64,000 nt of DNA, from assembly GCF_024125445.1 (NCBI RefSeq), contig NZ_JAMXWM010000015.1, forward strand, positions 36,040-100,039, in the 5' to 3' direction. The stretch comes from Sporolactobacillus shoreicorticis. GTDB lineage: Bacteria; Bacillota; Bacilli; Bacillales; Sporolactobacillaceae. A program made the translations under genes and the position numbers. This document shows, piece by piece, positions 26,601 to 35,989 of the stretch. The first letter of the stretch is position 1, and each line of letters starts with the position of its first letter. The notes beneath the pieces are model-generated. The model did not search any database, had not been told where the DNA came from, and saw only the letters and a list, made by a program, of their open reading frames with translations.

Positions 26601-27053
26601 TTGAGGCAGCACAACGGCACGCGTAAAATCATCATGGGTCAATCCAAGAATCTCTTGTACGGAACGCGTCAAGTCGCGTTCCTTATCAGCAATCACTTCA
26701 TTGACTGCGCCCAGTTTAAGCAGACGGCAGCTTGCCAGGCGGAGTCCGCCGTCCTTTGTCCGCTTATAGCTTCGTTCTGCGCGGTATTGTTCCGTTTCAT
26801 CTCCCGACAGTTCAAAGGTGAAACCGACCGACATTTGTTGTTCAAGCTGATTTAAGATTCCGGATGTGTTATTTGCCGCACGCTCTACCGTTCCATAAAG
26901 TGCAAGCGTTATTCCATCCAAAATCGTTGATTTTCCGCTTCCTGTCGGTCCGAAAATGCCAAATAATCCGTCCGCGCACAGCGCCTCAAAGTCAATATGC
27001 TGTTCCTCACGAAAACTGTTCAATCCGTTTAACGTTAATTCAATCGGCTTCAT
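23649..27053 (-). CDS. sbcC: SbcC exonuclease subunit (SMC-like ATPase)
   Basis: 1134 residues from ATG 27053, with GGGGAGG seven bases upstream. The N-terminal half-ATPase has Walker A 'GIFGPTGSGKSTILDG'. Two long coiled-coil arms (about 190-500 and 560-950) flank the zinc-hook 'EPCPVCGSLHHPSPE' near the middle. The C-terminal half has signature 'VASLSGGETFLTSLALAL' and Walker B 'FFLDEGFGSLDP'. With SbcD it forms the Mre11-Rad50-like nuclease that opens hairpins and protein-blocked DNA ends. The start overlaps sbcD by 14 bases. It is the last gene of the addB-addA-sbcD-sbcC operon, as in B. subtilis. Confidence 0.94.
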   Translation of the reverse strand: MKPIELTLNGLNSFREEQHIDFEALCADGLFGIFGPTGSGKSTILDGITLALYGTVERAANNTSGILNQLEQQMSVGFTFELSGDETEQYRAERSYKRTKDGGLRLASCRLLKLGAVNEVIADKERDLTRSVQEILGLTHDDFTRAVVLPQGKFAEFLTLKGNDRRKMLQRLFHLERYGDELSARLKRAFDERKQWLQIVSEKQAMLGDASEEAVHAAIKRCTEIERKLTLSRTNLEKVEAEKHLFEQIRSMIEDKKAKAQALQKLMQEKDKYAAIKIKLSRSEAADKLMPYLDALRDAELDTTKARDEHAEARRRFEHAKAQFEAAKKKREDRKKNSEEKMPSLDERRQKFLQGASIQSQLKSEWNALRELQSAKNNLEQSRDKARTALAQEQQRLNELKKNVQIKESELATLEVSSDRRALIQQALQEKKEIDSLDGYLGEKRGEWLQLRDALEKCKQEINRLENEQTQINKKDLLLFKQNQEIYNRTVDTIRLIRSAQAFVDVQNKKVEQERERINRHNLSLQLVAALREGEPCPVCGSLHHPSPEAGDMLLSDAEIDAKKNFYQKTTEFLINQLQETRICAAQLEQQAKAFSDSVQAAVPSGHEIHDASLSIDFAEWGRLGIKELLNQIMLAVKEEEQDQLHVADQLVTQLERARMIESQRSKCDTQAAMYKEKMTALKKQAIEKKQERDVQLKEWNARFSSFDKVQEQASAIRGADQKAEHLHVEVQQMKKALSQLEQKVDQDQEIVRGLDEQRSEWVGRQEASKKSLHQWREQLHALELSEDMPLNQLALDSEKEMSRLKQEMESAEHMAQTAMETYHRMDKECANASAREDRAVKTHQSASAKWEERLAASQFDQRDHVQRAHLNDDERVRLSEDLTSYEEQTTKLSSEIQSISEKLGNQSVSKAQLDELRQQWVELKEKVQSLIKSVGAATKERENLEKNHKLFLKLESERKKNQKASDQYEKLQRVFRGNAFVEFVAEEQLQQVCAAASKRLGELTHNRYVLEVDEEGGFIIRDNGNGGVYRPVASLSGGETFLTSLALALSLSEQIQLRGNVPLQFFFLDEGFGSLDPDLLDTVVTALEKLHMRRLAIGIISHVPEMRERLPRRLIVSPAIPSGRGSRVHMEMI

Positions 27054-28245
27054 TCGGAATCCTCCCCGCCGCAACCTCACGTGCTGCCTCATCCTCATCA
27101 ATCAGCTGCATGAATAAACGAATAAGATCCGCACCCGGCTCAGCGCCGTCTGTCTGTTTTTTATAAAATCGAATAAAAAGTTCATCTATGGGCAGATTTG
27201 AACGTTCTGAACGCTCTCTGTCTGCTTCAATACCACTGTATATCGGTCGTATGGTGACGATCATCGGCCGTGCCTTGCGGAGCGCCTGAATATCATGCAT
27301 GCTCATCGCTTCATCAAGGCGAATTTCCAGATCAATCCACGCCTCAGGATCTCGCCCTTCTTCAATCCACTGATGCACCTCTGATAAGCCATTCTCCGCA
27401 CGCCAGCGAGTCAGCGGATGCCCCGATTTAAGTTCAACCTCGTTTACGGCAAGTGCTGTGCCGGGCGCGCCGTCAAGAATCGTAATGGACTTGGAACGGC
27501 CGGCTTCTGAAAAGCTGTACGCCAGCGGAGATCCTGCATATCTTGCAGGAACCGGGGAATCCAATAAGCTCTGCGGGCGATGCAGGTGTCCGAGTGCGAC
27601 ATATTGAGCCGAATGAGGAAAGGCAGAAGGGTGGACGGTATAAGCGCCGCCTACTTGAATCGGACGCTCGGAATCAGATTCTTTTCCTCCCGCGGCAAAG
27701 AGATGGGTCATCAAAATGTTCACCGCATGCTCATTAAAAGACTTAGCCTGCATGTGAAAAAGCTGGGCAAGACGTTCGTTATAAGCAGCCTTAATCATGT
27801 CTTCATCGTTCATTTCACTGAGACATTCATTTAAACGCGATTCGGAAGGATATGGGACACACCCGAGAACAAGGATCTCATCTGTTCTTTTGATCGGTAT
27901 GGCCAGCGGTCTGAGCACAGGTCGCCCAACAATCGATATCCCCTGTCTTCCGGCGAGCGGCTTAGAAGCCTCCAGCCGCTCCGGACTGTCATGATTGCCG
28001 GCAATGATCAGGACCGGCCGCTTTCCGCCAAGCGACAGCCGCTGCGCGGTATCATAAAAAAGTGCTTCACTTGCAGCAGGAGGATTAACCGTATCGAAGA
28101 CGTCCCCTGCCATCAGAATCGCATCAACGCTTTCATCATCGGCAATCGAACAGATTTCATCCATCACCTGTTCTTGTTCCGCATCTCTGGAACGCCCTTC
28201 AAGACTGCGTCCAAGATGCCAGTCTGCCGTATGCAGCAGTTTCAT
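27040..28245 (-). CDS. sbcD: SbcD exonuclease subunit (Mre11-like phosphodiesterase)
   Basis: 401 residues from ATG 28245 (GGGAGGA seven bases upstream). The calcineurin-like phosphoesterase motifs are all present: 'LHTADWHLGRSL' (D, H), 'ILMAGDVFDTVNPP' (GD), 'LIIAGNHDSPERL' (GNHD), and later 'NILMTHLFAAGG' and 'ALGHLHRPQ'. The C-terminal part (about 270-400) is the capping/SbcC-binding region. The ATG overlaps the addA stop in an ATGA arrangement, so it is translationally coupled. Partner: SbcC, encoded immediately downstream. Confidence 0.94.
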   Translation of the reverse strand: MKLLHTADWHLGRSLEGRSRDAEQEQVMDEICSIADDESVDAILMAGDVFDTVNPPAASEALFYDTAQRLSLGGKRPVLIIAGNHDSPERLEASKPLAGRQGISIVGRPVLRPLAIPIKRTDEILVLGCVPYPSESRLNECLSEMNDEDMIKAAYNERLAQLFHMQAKSFNEHAVNILMTHLFAAGGKESDSERPIQVGGAYTVHPSAFPHSAQYVALGHLHRPQSLLDSPVPARYAGSPLAYSFSEAGRSKSITILDGAPGTALAVNEVELKSGHPLTRWRAENGLSEVHQWIEEGRDPEAWIDLEIRLDEAMSMHDIQALRKARPMIVTIRPIYSGIEADRERSERSNLPIDELFIRFYKKQTDGAEPGADLIRLFMQLIDEDEAAREVAAGRIPNEAD

Positions 28246-31200
28246 GATCGATTCCTCCCATATGTTAAATCGATAAAGCAATCGATATCAAAAGCGTAAA
28301 GGCCGACAAGCACAACCTTCTGCTTCCAAATCTGTTCAATAGCCCTTTGATACAGGCTGAGCTGTACCCCATAACGCTGTTTCAGTTCGTTCATCGCCGA
28401 TTCGCGATCAGGAGAGCGCCCGGAAAGGTGATCGGTTTTATAATCAAGAAGAATTAATCCGTCTTTGTCTTCAATAATACAGTCGATAACACCTTGAACG
28501 AGTACCGATTCCTGATGATCCCCTCGATTCCATGACGGATAAACGTTGTCAGTCGCTAAAGCAAGGCTGAACGGGCATTCGCGAACGACTTTGTTTGCCG
28601 TCACCATCTTTTCCCCAATCGGTGTCCGGAAAAATCGCTGTATTGCTTCATAATCAAAGCTCTGTTCCTGAACATTCGTGATCACTTCTTTTTCAACAAG
28701 CGCTCGTCCTTGTTCCTGAAGCTGTTCTCGATAATCGACTTTCTTTAAATCAAGGTGCTGCATAAACAGGTGAAGCGCGGTACCTCGTTCCGTTGCGGAA
28801 AGTTCTGATTGCTGCAGAAATTGAGGACGGTCTCTGCCAATCGGTGAAAAACGTTCCGGATCACTGAGCAGGTGATCATCCGTCCCGTCGCTAAAGTAAT
28901 CCTGCTGCGCTTTTATTTCGGTGACCGTCTGTTTCGCCATTGAAACCGTTGCCTTTAAATCGGGATAGACCCACTCCAGACGCTTTGCGACTTCATCCTG
29001 AAAACCTGAATGTGAAACAACTGCTTTTCCTTGTTCAAGGCGCTGCAGGCGTTCGCGATTCACAGCCAGACGCCGGTCTTCATCTTGGGCTAGTCCCGAT
29101 GCTGCGATAATCTGCACGATCCATGAGGACGAGTCTTCCGTTACCGTCTGCTTGTCCGGCCGCTCCTCAAGCAAGTCATGCAGAGCTTCGGCAGAATAAT
29201 GGCGCGCCACCGCTGGCAGAACCCAATCAAAGAAGGTTGCGGCAGACGCTCGCATAGCTTCCGGAAGCAGCCACTCCTGGTTTTGCAGAACGGGCCTGAC
29301 TTTCTCTATCTGTTTTTGTGCGTCTTTAACCGTTCCGATCAGGATCAGTTTTTCTTTCGCCCGCGTCACCGCAACATATAAAATACGCAATTCTTCAGCA
29401 GTCGCGTCCGCTTTCATTCGTTCTTTGATTGTCAAATAGGGCAGAGTCGGGACACTTGTCCGCATATCGGGATTGATCCATTTCGTCCCGAATCCCAGAT
29501 CCTTGTGCAGAAGCGCTGGTTCGGCCGCATCACGCATATTGAACCGTTTGTTCATACCCGCAACGAAAACAATCGGAAACTCCAATCCCTTGCTTTTATG
29601 GATCGTCATAATTCGAACAACATCCTCCTGCTCACTAAGCGCCCGCGCTTCTCCAAGATCACCGCCGTTTTCTCTCATTCTTTCAATAAATCGCAGAAAA
29701 CGGAACAGTCCGCGAAATGTCGTTTTTTCATATTGGCGCGCGCGATCATAGAATGCTTTCAGATTTGCCTGGCGTTGCGTGCCGCCGGTCAATCCACCGA
29801 CATAATCGTAATAACCGGTATCACGATAAATCTGCCAAATTAATTTGGCGACCGAATGATTTTTAGAAAAATCGCGCCACTCATCCAGTTTTTCAAGAAA
29901 TACATTCACTTGCCGCCTTATCGCATTTTGCTCCTGTTCTTCGGCATAACGTTTCAAAGCATGATAAAAACCTGACTCACGATCCGCCATCCGGATGGCG
30001 GCCAAATCTTCCGCATTTAACCCGATAATCGGCGAACGCAGAACTGCCGCAAGTGGTATATCCTGCTCCGGATTGTCGATCACTTGCAAAACCGACAGCA
30101 TGACCGACACTTCTACTGTGTCAAAATAGCCCTTGGATAACTCTGCATAGGCAGGAATGCCACGGCGTCCAAGCACATCTTTCATAACCGCCGCGGATGT
30201 ACTTGCAGAGCGCAGCAGAATCGCCATATCCCGATAACGGACTTTGCGCATTTGTCCGGAAGCACGATCCAAGACTTGGTAAGACGGGGAGCTTCCGTCG
30301 CCGATCATCGCCTGAATGCGATCACCGATCGCGCTCGCTTCCAGCTCCGAAGCATCCAGATCATCCGTACTCCCCGAATCTCCGTCTTCAGCAACCGCGC
30401 GATTAATTATTTCCAGATCAATCGGACGGTTCTCCTGAGGATAATTCGCGCCGCAGCGCAATTCTGCTGCTGCATCATAGGTTACACCGCCGACCGACTC
30501 GTCCATAGTTTGCCGGAAAAGAAAATTCGCACCGTCAACAATCTCCTGCCTGCTGCGGAAATTGTTCGACAGATCAATCACTTGTCCGTCGTTTTCCGAT
30601 CCGGAAAACTGTTTATATTTTTCAATAAAGAGTCCCGGTTCGGCTAATCGAAATCCGTAAATACTCTGTTTCACATCGCCAACCATGAAAAGATTGCCCC
30701 CGCTCGCGCTGTCTTTCGTAATTAATTGAATAATCGTCTCCTGAACGCGGTTGGTATCCTGATATTCGTCGATCATCACTTCATCGAAGCGCGCGCGGAA
30801 CTGTTCGGCAACAACCGACGGAATCTCACGTTCCGGTGAAGCTCCTTCGCCGCGCAAGACGGTCAGGCACTCATGCTCCAAATCGGAAAAGTCGAGAACC
30901 GCTTTGCGGCGTTTTTCCTTTTTAAACTGTTTGGCAAACGCCTTTACAAGTTCAATAATTAAATCAACAGAGGGTGCCATATCACTTAAATCGTTCAGAC
31001 ATTCCTCTGATGAGCGCGAAAACCATTGCTGCTGCAACTCAGCGACCACGGCTTTAATCCGATCGCGTATCGCCTTGACCTGATCCTTGAGCGCCGGATC
31101 AACCGCTTTGCCGCGAATCGCCTTCAACTTGCTAAAAGACACAGCCAGACACACCGAACGAAGCGTCTCCCAATCTGAGTCTGACTGAGATTCAATACGT

Positions 31201-31985
31201 CGCAGTGCCGCCAAATCTTCAGTCAAAGTTTCCGTATAGGCTGCCGGTCCGCCTAGCTCCCCGCACAGCTGTATCGCATTCTGAAGACTATGAATCAATC
31301 CCGAAACGGTTCGAAATAATGACTTTTTCAAATCGGATAGCCAATCGAATTGATCCACCCCCCTCGCATCATCCACCCTATATGCGTCTGCCATTTGATC
31401 CAACCAATGCTCTGGCCATGGATGACTCATGGAGAATTCATAGATACGCAAAAGCAGCTGATTCAGCGCATCATCGCTTCGGTCACTGGAATATTGGTCG
31501 ACCAGACGGTAAAATTCCGGATTATCTGCCGCATAATAATTTTCAAGGAGATCATCCAAAACCTCCTCACGCAGCAATCCCGCCTCCGTTTCATCAAGCA
31601 GACGAAACCCAGGATCAAGATCAAGAAAATAATAATACTGCTTAACAACCGACATACAAAAGGCATGCAGGGTCATAATTGATGCCTTGCCGAGCAGTCC
31701 CTGCTGCCTTCGCAAGAATAAATGATCAGGTTCATCAGCCAAGCGCTTGTCGAGCGCCCGCCCAATTCGTTCACGCATTTCGGACGCCGCTGCTTTTGTA
31801 AAGGTGACAATCAGCAAATCATCGATATTCACATGCTGATCCGTCAGCTTCCGAATGATCCGTTCGACAAGGACTGCTGTTTTACCGGAACCCGCCGCAG
31901 CAGCGACGAGCAAGTCATGACCGCATTCTGTAATTGCTCGCCATTGCGCGTCTGTCCATTGTGTCTCTTTTGGTTTAATGCTCAT
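28242..31985 (-). CDS. addA: AddA helicase-nuclease subunit
   Basis: 1247 residues, the normal length. UvrD-type superfamily 1 helicase motifs: 'DLLVAAAAGSGKTAVLVERI' (motif I), 'VMIDEYQDTN' (motif II), 'FMVGDVKQSIYGFR', 'VRIMTIHKSKGLEFPIVF' and 'LRILYVAVTRAKEKL' (motif VI). The C-terminal RecB-type nuclease domain has the metal-binding 'GLILLDYKTD'. It pairs with AddB to resect double-strand breaks and load RecA, the Gram-positive counterpart of RecBCD. It overlaps addB by 11 bases and sbcD by 4. Confidence 0.95.
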   Translation of the reverse strand: MSIKPKETQWTDAQWRAITECGHDLLVAAAAGSGKTAVLVERIIRKLTDQHVNIDDLLIVTFTKAAASEMRERIGRALDKRLADEPDHLFLRRQQGLLGKASIMTLHAFCMSVVKQYYYFLDLDPGFRLLDETEAGLLREEVLDDLLENYYAADNPEFYRLVDQYSSDRSDDALNQLLLRIYEFSMSHPWPEHWLDQMADAYRVDDARGVDQFDWLSDLKKSLFRTVSGLIHSLQNAIQLCGELGGPAAYTETLTEDLAALRRIESQSDSDWETLRSVCLAVSFSKLKAIRGKAVDPALKDQVKAIRDRIKAVVAELQQQWFSRSSEECLNDLSDMAPSVDLIIELVKAFAKQFKKEKRRKAVLDFSDLEHECLTVLRGEGASPEREIPSVVAEQFRARFDEVMIDEYQDTNRVQETIIQLITKDSASGGNLFMVGDVKQSIYGFRLAEPGLFIEKYKQFSGSENDGQVIDLSNNFRSRQEIVDGANFLFRQTMDESVGGVTYDAAAELRCGANYPQENRPIDLEIINRAVAEDGDSGSTDDLDASELEASAIGDRIQAMIGDGSSPSYQVLDRASGQMRKVRYRDMAILLRSASTSAAVMKDVLGRRGIPAYAELSKGYFDTVEVSVMLSVLQVIDNPEQDIPLAAVLRSPIIGLNAEDLAAIRMADRESGFYHALKRYAEEQEQNAIRRQVNVFLEKLDEWRDFSKNHSVAKLIWQIYRDTGYYDYVGGLTGGTQRQANLKAFYDRARQYEKTTFRGLFRFLRFIERMRENGGDLGEARALSEQEDVVRIMTIHKSKGLEFPIVFVAGMNKRFNMRDAAEPALLHKDLGFGTKWINPDMRTSVPTLPYLTIKERMKADATAEELRILYVAVTRAKEKLILIGTVKDAQKQIEKVRPVLQNQEWLLPEAMRASAATFFDWVLPAVARHYSAEALHDLLEERPDKQTVTEDSSSWIVQIIAASGLAQDEDRRLAVNRERLQRLEQGKAVVSHSGFQDEVAKRLEWVYPDLKATVSMAKQTVTEIKAQQDYFSDGTDDHLLSDPERFSPIGRDRPQFLQQSELSATERGTALHLFMQHLDLKKVDYREQLQEQGRALVEKEVITNVQEQSFDYEAIQRFFRTPIGEKMVTANKVVRECPFSLALATDNVYPSWNRGDHQESVLVQGVIDCIIEDKDGLILLDYKTDHLSGRSPDRESAMNELKQRYGVQLSLYQRAIEQIWKQKVVLVGLYAFDIDCFIDLTYGRNRS

Positions 31986-34900
31986 CCGGTTTCTCCTCCA
32001 ACTTCGCCAATTTGTCTAAGACGTCCTCATCCTTCATCTTTTTCAGCAAACGATACTGATTCCCCGGCTGCGACTGATCAAATCGGCACACGGGACGAAA
32101 AGGGCAATAAGTACAGGGCACCTGCCCGTTCATTTTATAAGGCGTGATTGACACGTCGCCATCAATAATTTTGCACCCAACATCCGTCATAATCTCGCGT
32201 GTGTAACGCCGAAGTGCCTCGAACTCCTGCATGCCAGCCAGCGAAGAACTCTTGTAGAAATCGCCGTTCTTTTTAATGCCAAACGGAGCAATTTCCGAAA
32301 GATTCCCCTCCGCGGTTTTATCGGTCAGAAGCAGTGCATCTTCATCTTCAAGAAGCAGACCCTTCATTTTAAAATGTTTATAGAGTTCACGTTCCAGCTG
32401 ATCCTCGGACAGCTTCCCGTCCAGATTCAGGACAGGATTATGCACATGAAAATAGAGCACACCTGCCGGATCTGCTTCCGTACTGAGCCATTGTTTTGAA
32501 TACGTAATAATGACGTCAAGATAAGTCAGCATCTGCAGCGCAAGCCCGTAAAAAATTTCCGATAAATCGAGATTTTTCGAGCTTGATTTATAATCGATAA
32601 TCCGCAACAATAATCGGCCTTGTTCGTCTTGGGCCTGATCCACACGATCAATACGTCCGACAACATCCATTCTCGCCCCGTGTTTTAAAGGAAAACTGAG
32701 TGGGGGCAACGGTCGGCCGGGACCGAAAGGGAGCTCCAGACTTACCGGAGAAAAGCCGCTGGACAATGCGTGGCGGTGAAGGACGCGCGCCACACGCGCG
32801 ACAACCTGGGCCAATTTATGCTGCAAGTATCGATAACGGTTTGTGCTGGTCAGGATTTGCCGCTGCAGATTCGGTGCCAGTTCATTGACGGTATCCGCCG
32901 CCAATTGATCACATTCCTCAGGAGACAAGTCCTTCCAGTCGCGATTTTCCTTCATGATCTGAGCGGTCATCTGTTTAATCGCTAAATGAAAAAGCTGCCC
33001 GATATCCGGTGCGGCTAATTGAAAAACATCGCGTTCTTTGAGATTCAGCCCATAAGACGCGAATTGTGAAAACGGGCACGCGTTGAACTTCTCCATTCGA
33101 GAAACACTCGTTTGGATCGTCTGCCCATATAAGGCGAGTGCTGAATCCGGGCTGAGGTGCTCATCGTTGCGCGCAAACAAACCGGACAATGCCATATGCG
33201 CCGCACTGCCCCACTCGCGATTTACGGTAAACCAGTTATACGCGTCCCACCATAGTTCTGCAATCGGATAACCATTTTTCCATTGGCGAATTTGAGCGGA
33301 AAGAATGCTGACTGTTTTTCTCGGTGCATTGATAAATGCAAGCTGCTGCTCATCCTTCAAGGTTCTTGGTTCCGCTGGCGCCAGCTGCAGCTGCAAATCC
33401 GGGTAAAAATGCCGAAGTCTGGAAATGAGCGGGGACGGCCGCAGTGATTCACCGTCTTCAGAGGCAAGCGGATAAGAAATAAAAAGACGATTTTTTGCCA
33501 AGGTCAGTGCGCGGTAGATCAGTTCGTTCTCACCGGCGATCTGTTCCGATTCACCATCGGCTACCGTAACGCCTTCATCAAGCAGCAATTCTCGATCTTT
33601 CCCAGAGAACAGTCCTTGATCGGTTGGCTTGGCCGGCAGTACCCCCTCGTTCACACCCAGAAGGAAAACATGCTTCATTTCCGATGAGCGCATCCGATCT
33701 AAGCTACCGACCAGTACTTGATCCAATGCCGGAGGAACCATCGCAAACTCCAGTGCGTCGAATCCCGTATCTACGACCTTTATAAACAGATCGAGCGGCA
33801 TTTGTTCGTTCCCCGCTGTTTCCACACACTGATCAAGCAGATCAATGACTGCTTTCCATGCCTGCCCATGTGCCGTTGCCTCAGAAAGTTTTTGTTGCTG
33901 TTCTGCAGTTCTTGCCAAGCGATCCAATTTTTCGGGAATGGCCATGTCGATTAAAAAGTGGTAAAGCGCTTCGCATTGTTCGGAGACACGCGACGCTTTC
34001 CTCAATTGCCGTTCTAAAGAATCAATCGGCCGGGCAATAAGCATGCGGTATTTATTGATTGTCTTCTCTGCTCTTTCTTCATTCGCTGATTGTGCTCGCG
34101 TTTGCTCCTCAAGTCCTTTGTAAATCCGATAATGCCACGGTTCCTCATCTGTCCACTTTTTTCCATAGTACCCACGTGCGATCACATAGTTTTCCAGTTG
34201 ATCCATGCCTTCGCGCGCTTCCTTTAAATCCAAAGCAAATGGAATCAGAAAATCAGTCTTCACGCAGCGGAAAATTGGCTCATAACGCCAATTTTGCTGA
34301 ATTGTTTCCAGCACCGATCGGATAAATTCAATCAGAGGATGGTGTCTCATCGAACTTTTCTGATCAATAAAAAAAGGGATCTGATAATCTTCGAAAATCG
34401 TTTCGACAAGGTCACGATAGTCATCCAGATTACGGACGAGTACCGTCATTTCACGGTAACGGTCACCTTGAGCACGCGCGCAGTTAATGATATTGCGGGC
34501 GGTCTGCTCCACTTCCTCACGGCGATTTGCCGCTTCAGTCATGACAACGCCATCTGTTTCCCGACTCGCTTGAAAAGGATATTGTCCGAAATGAAGGCAG
34601 ATATTTTTCAAGGCCTGTGACTGATGCCTTAACATCTCTTTTTTAAATACAATCGGTTCAACCGGCAGTTCGTTCAATTCTGCTCGTTCTCTGAGCTGCA
34701 AGAATAAAAGTGCGGGATGGCGAAACACAGAAAATTCATCCGGTGCCCGATCATAGATCCGATCCGCCCCTAATGCAATGGTGACACGTCTGCACGTTGT
34801 CATCAGTCGCTCGGCAACCAGCATTTCCTGCGGTGTCATGGTCTGAAAACCGTCAATCCAGACGTCTGCCTGTTTCAGAAAATCAGCGTAATCGATTCGA

Positions 34901-35472
34901 TCCACCATCAATTTTAGATAATCTTCACTATCAATATACTTTCCTTCCAGAGCCTGGCTGAATGATTGATAGATGAGCGACAAGTCATGAAGCTTGTCCT
35001 TCAGAAGCAACCGATCCGCACTGTCTCCTTTAAGCTGTTCTGCTTCAGCAACTATTTCTCCCGGTTCAAGACAAAATCGTTTAAATTCAATCAATGTATC
35101 GCCAAGCAGATCGTAAAAACCGTTCTGCTGAGAAGCCTTTTGAAACAATCGAAGTTTCTGTTTATTCTGTTCAACAATTTTGCGAAGCAACATCGACACA
35201 CCGGTTGCATTCAAATGTTTTCGCGTCGCTCCGCCGGCCTGCTGCAGGACGCGCAGCGCAAGTCTGGGCATGCTGTATACATTCAGCCGAGTCATCCCGC
35301 CGAGTCCCGGAGTAGATGCCAGTGCGTACTCCATGCTGAACGTCATGTGCTCGGGAACCAAATAAATGAGCGGTGTCCCATTGGGCTGTTCACGCAGATG
35401 GCTGCGGATTTCAGCCAGGCACATCGCCGTTTTTCCCGTTCCTGGCCGCCCCAATACAAATCGGACAGACAT
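31975..35472 (-). CDS. addB: AddB helicase-nuclease subunit
   Basis: 1165 residues from ATG 35472 (GGGAG eight bases upstream). The start 'SVRFVLGRPGTGKTAMCLAEI' carries the Walker A that AddB retains. The C-terminal RecB-like nuclease region includes 'LLRIIDYKSSSKNLD'. The Fe-S cluster cysteines are visible: one in 'FNACPFSQFASYGL' and three in 'VPCTYCPFRPVCRF'. AddB senses Chi and cuts one strand; the Fe-S cluster pins the nuclease fold. First gene of the operon. Its promoter region contains a LexA-type box at 35563-35574, suggesting SOS induction of the whole operon. Confidence 0.95.
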   Translation of the reverse strand: MSVRFVLGRPGTGKTAMCLAEIRSHLREQPNGTPLIYLVPEHMTFSMEYALASTPGLGGMTRLNVYSMPRLALRVLQQAGGATRKHLNATGVSMLLRKIVEQNKQKLRLFQKASQQNGFYDLLGDTLIEFKRFCLEPGEIVAEAEQLKGDSADRLLLKDKLHDLSLIYQSFSQALEGKYIDSEDYLKLMVDRIDYADFLKQADVWIDGFQTMTPQEMLVAERLMTTCRRVTIALGADRIYDRAPDEFSVFRHPALLFLQLRERAELNELPVEPIVFKKEMLRHQSQALKNICLHFGQYPFQASRETDGVVMTEAANRREEVEQTARNIINCARAQGDRYREMTVLVRNLDDYRDLVETIFEDYQIPFFIDQKSSMRHHPLIEFIRSVLETIQQNWRYEPIFRCVKTDFLIPFALDLKEAREGMDQLENYVIARGYYGKKWTDEEPWHYRIYKGLEEQTRAQSANEERAEKTINKYRMLIARPIDSLERQLRKASRVSEQCEALYHFLIDMAIPEKLDRLARTAEQQQKLSEATAHGQAWKAVIDLLDQCVETAGNEQMPLDLFIKVVDTGFDALEFAMVPPALDQVLVGSLDRMRSSEMKHVFLLGVNEGVLPAKPTDQGLFSGKDRELLLDEGVTVADGESEQIAGENELIYRALTLAKNRLFISYPLASEDGESLRPSPLISRLRHFYPDLQLQLAPAEPRTLKDEQQLAFINAPRKTVSILSAQIRQWKNGYPIAELWWDAYNWFTVNREWGSAAHMALSGLFARNDEHLSPDSALALYGQTIQTSVSRMEKFNACPFSQFASYGLNLKERDVFQLAAPDIGQLFHLAIKQMTAQIMKENRDWKDLSPEECDQLAADTVNELAPNLQRQILTSTNRYRYLQHKLAQVVARVARVLHRHALSSGFSPVSLELPFGPGRPLPPLSFPLKHGARMDVVGRIDRVDQAQDEQGRLLLRIIDYKSSSKNLDLSEIFYGLALQMLTYLDVIITYSKQWLSTEADPAGVLYFHVHNPVLNLDGKLSEDQLERELYKHFKMKGLLLEDEDALLLTDKTAEGNLSEIAPFGIKKNGDFYKSSSLAGMQEFEALRRYTREIMTDVGCKIIDGDVSITPYKMNGQVPCTYCPFRPVCRFDQSQPGNQYRLLKKMKDEDVLDKLAKLEEKPDEH

Positions 35473-35547
35473 CGTCCTCACTCCCGTTCTCAATTTTTGT
35501 GCAAAGGTTCACAGATCATCAATTATTTCTTTGATTCTATTAATCTG

Positions 35548-35575
35548 ATTATAGCACACAGAGAACATTTGTTCT
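35548..35575 (-). promoter_or_regulatory. addB promoter -10 with overlapping LexA (SOS) box
   Basis: Reading the minus strand, a perfect TATAAT (35553-35548) lies 76 bases upstream of the addB ATG. GAACAAATGTTC (35574-35563) covers the spacer and part of the -35 position. It fits the Gram-positive LexA/DinR consensus CGAAC-N4-GTTCG in its GAAC-N4-GTTC core, with A/T instead of C/G at the outermost positions. The placement would block RNA polymerase when LexA is bound. Confidence 0.65.
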
Positions 35576-35612
35576 TTTCATTAACCTTGCTATTATTCGC
35601 TGCACCTAAAGT

Positions 35613-35643
35613 AAAAGCCGCAGGGTAAATTTCTGCGGCTTTC
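35613..35643 (-). terminator. intrinsic terminator of the yqgV-like gene
   Basis: Perfect 10-bp hairpin AAAGCCGCAG / CTGCGGCTTT, 32 bases after the stop. Confidence 0.8.
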
Positions 35644-35674
35644 ACTTTCCCTATTCACTTTAGATCCAACACCA

Positions 35675-35965
35675 TTATTTCCGATATTTTCCTACTTTTT
35701 CTTCGATCGATGTACCTTGAGGCCGGAAATGGATTTTCACCTCGGCAGCTACTTCATCGGCACCCGCTTCAACTGTTGCATACACCGTTTTCTTTACGAC
35801 ATCAAGCAAAACGTCGAGTTCGCCTTCAAGAATCGTTTCAAGTGCTGTTACCTCATACTTGACCCCCGATTCCTGGATCACTTTAATTGCTTCATCAACC
35901 AGACCATACGTGTCCTTTTCTTTTGAAAAGGGAAGAATCTGAAGCCCTACATTGCTGATTGGCAT
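35675..35965 (-). CDS. MTH1187/YqgV family thiamine-binding protein
   Basis: 96 residues, the whole length of the family. 'VGLQILPFSKEKDTYGLVDEAIKVIQESGVKYEVTALETILEGELDVLLDVV' is the ferredoxin-like fold typical of MTH1187/YkoF-type thiamine (hydroxymethylpyrimidine)-binding proteins, in which the conserved 'T.IEG' (here TILEG) lies on strand three. Likely a cytoplasmic oligomer that binds the pyrimidine part of thiamine. ATG 35965 has AGGAGG upstream. It is last of a same-strand cluster with ppiB and the PAP2 gene. Confidence 0.82.
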   Translation of the reverse strand: MPISNVGLQILPFSKEKDTYGLVDEAIKVIQESGVKYEVTALETILEGELDVLLDVVKKTVYATVEAGADEVAAEVKIHFRPQGTSIEEKVGKYRK

Positions 35966-35989
35966 GAGAAAATCCTCCTCAATACTGAT

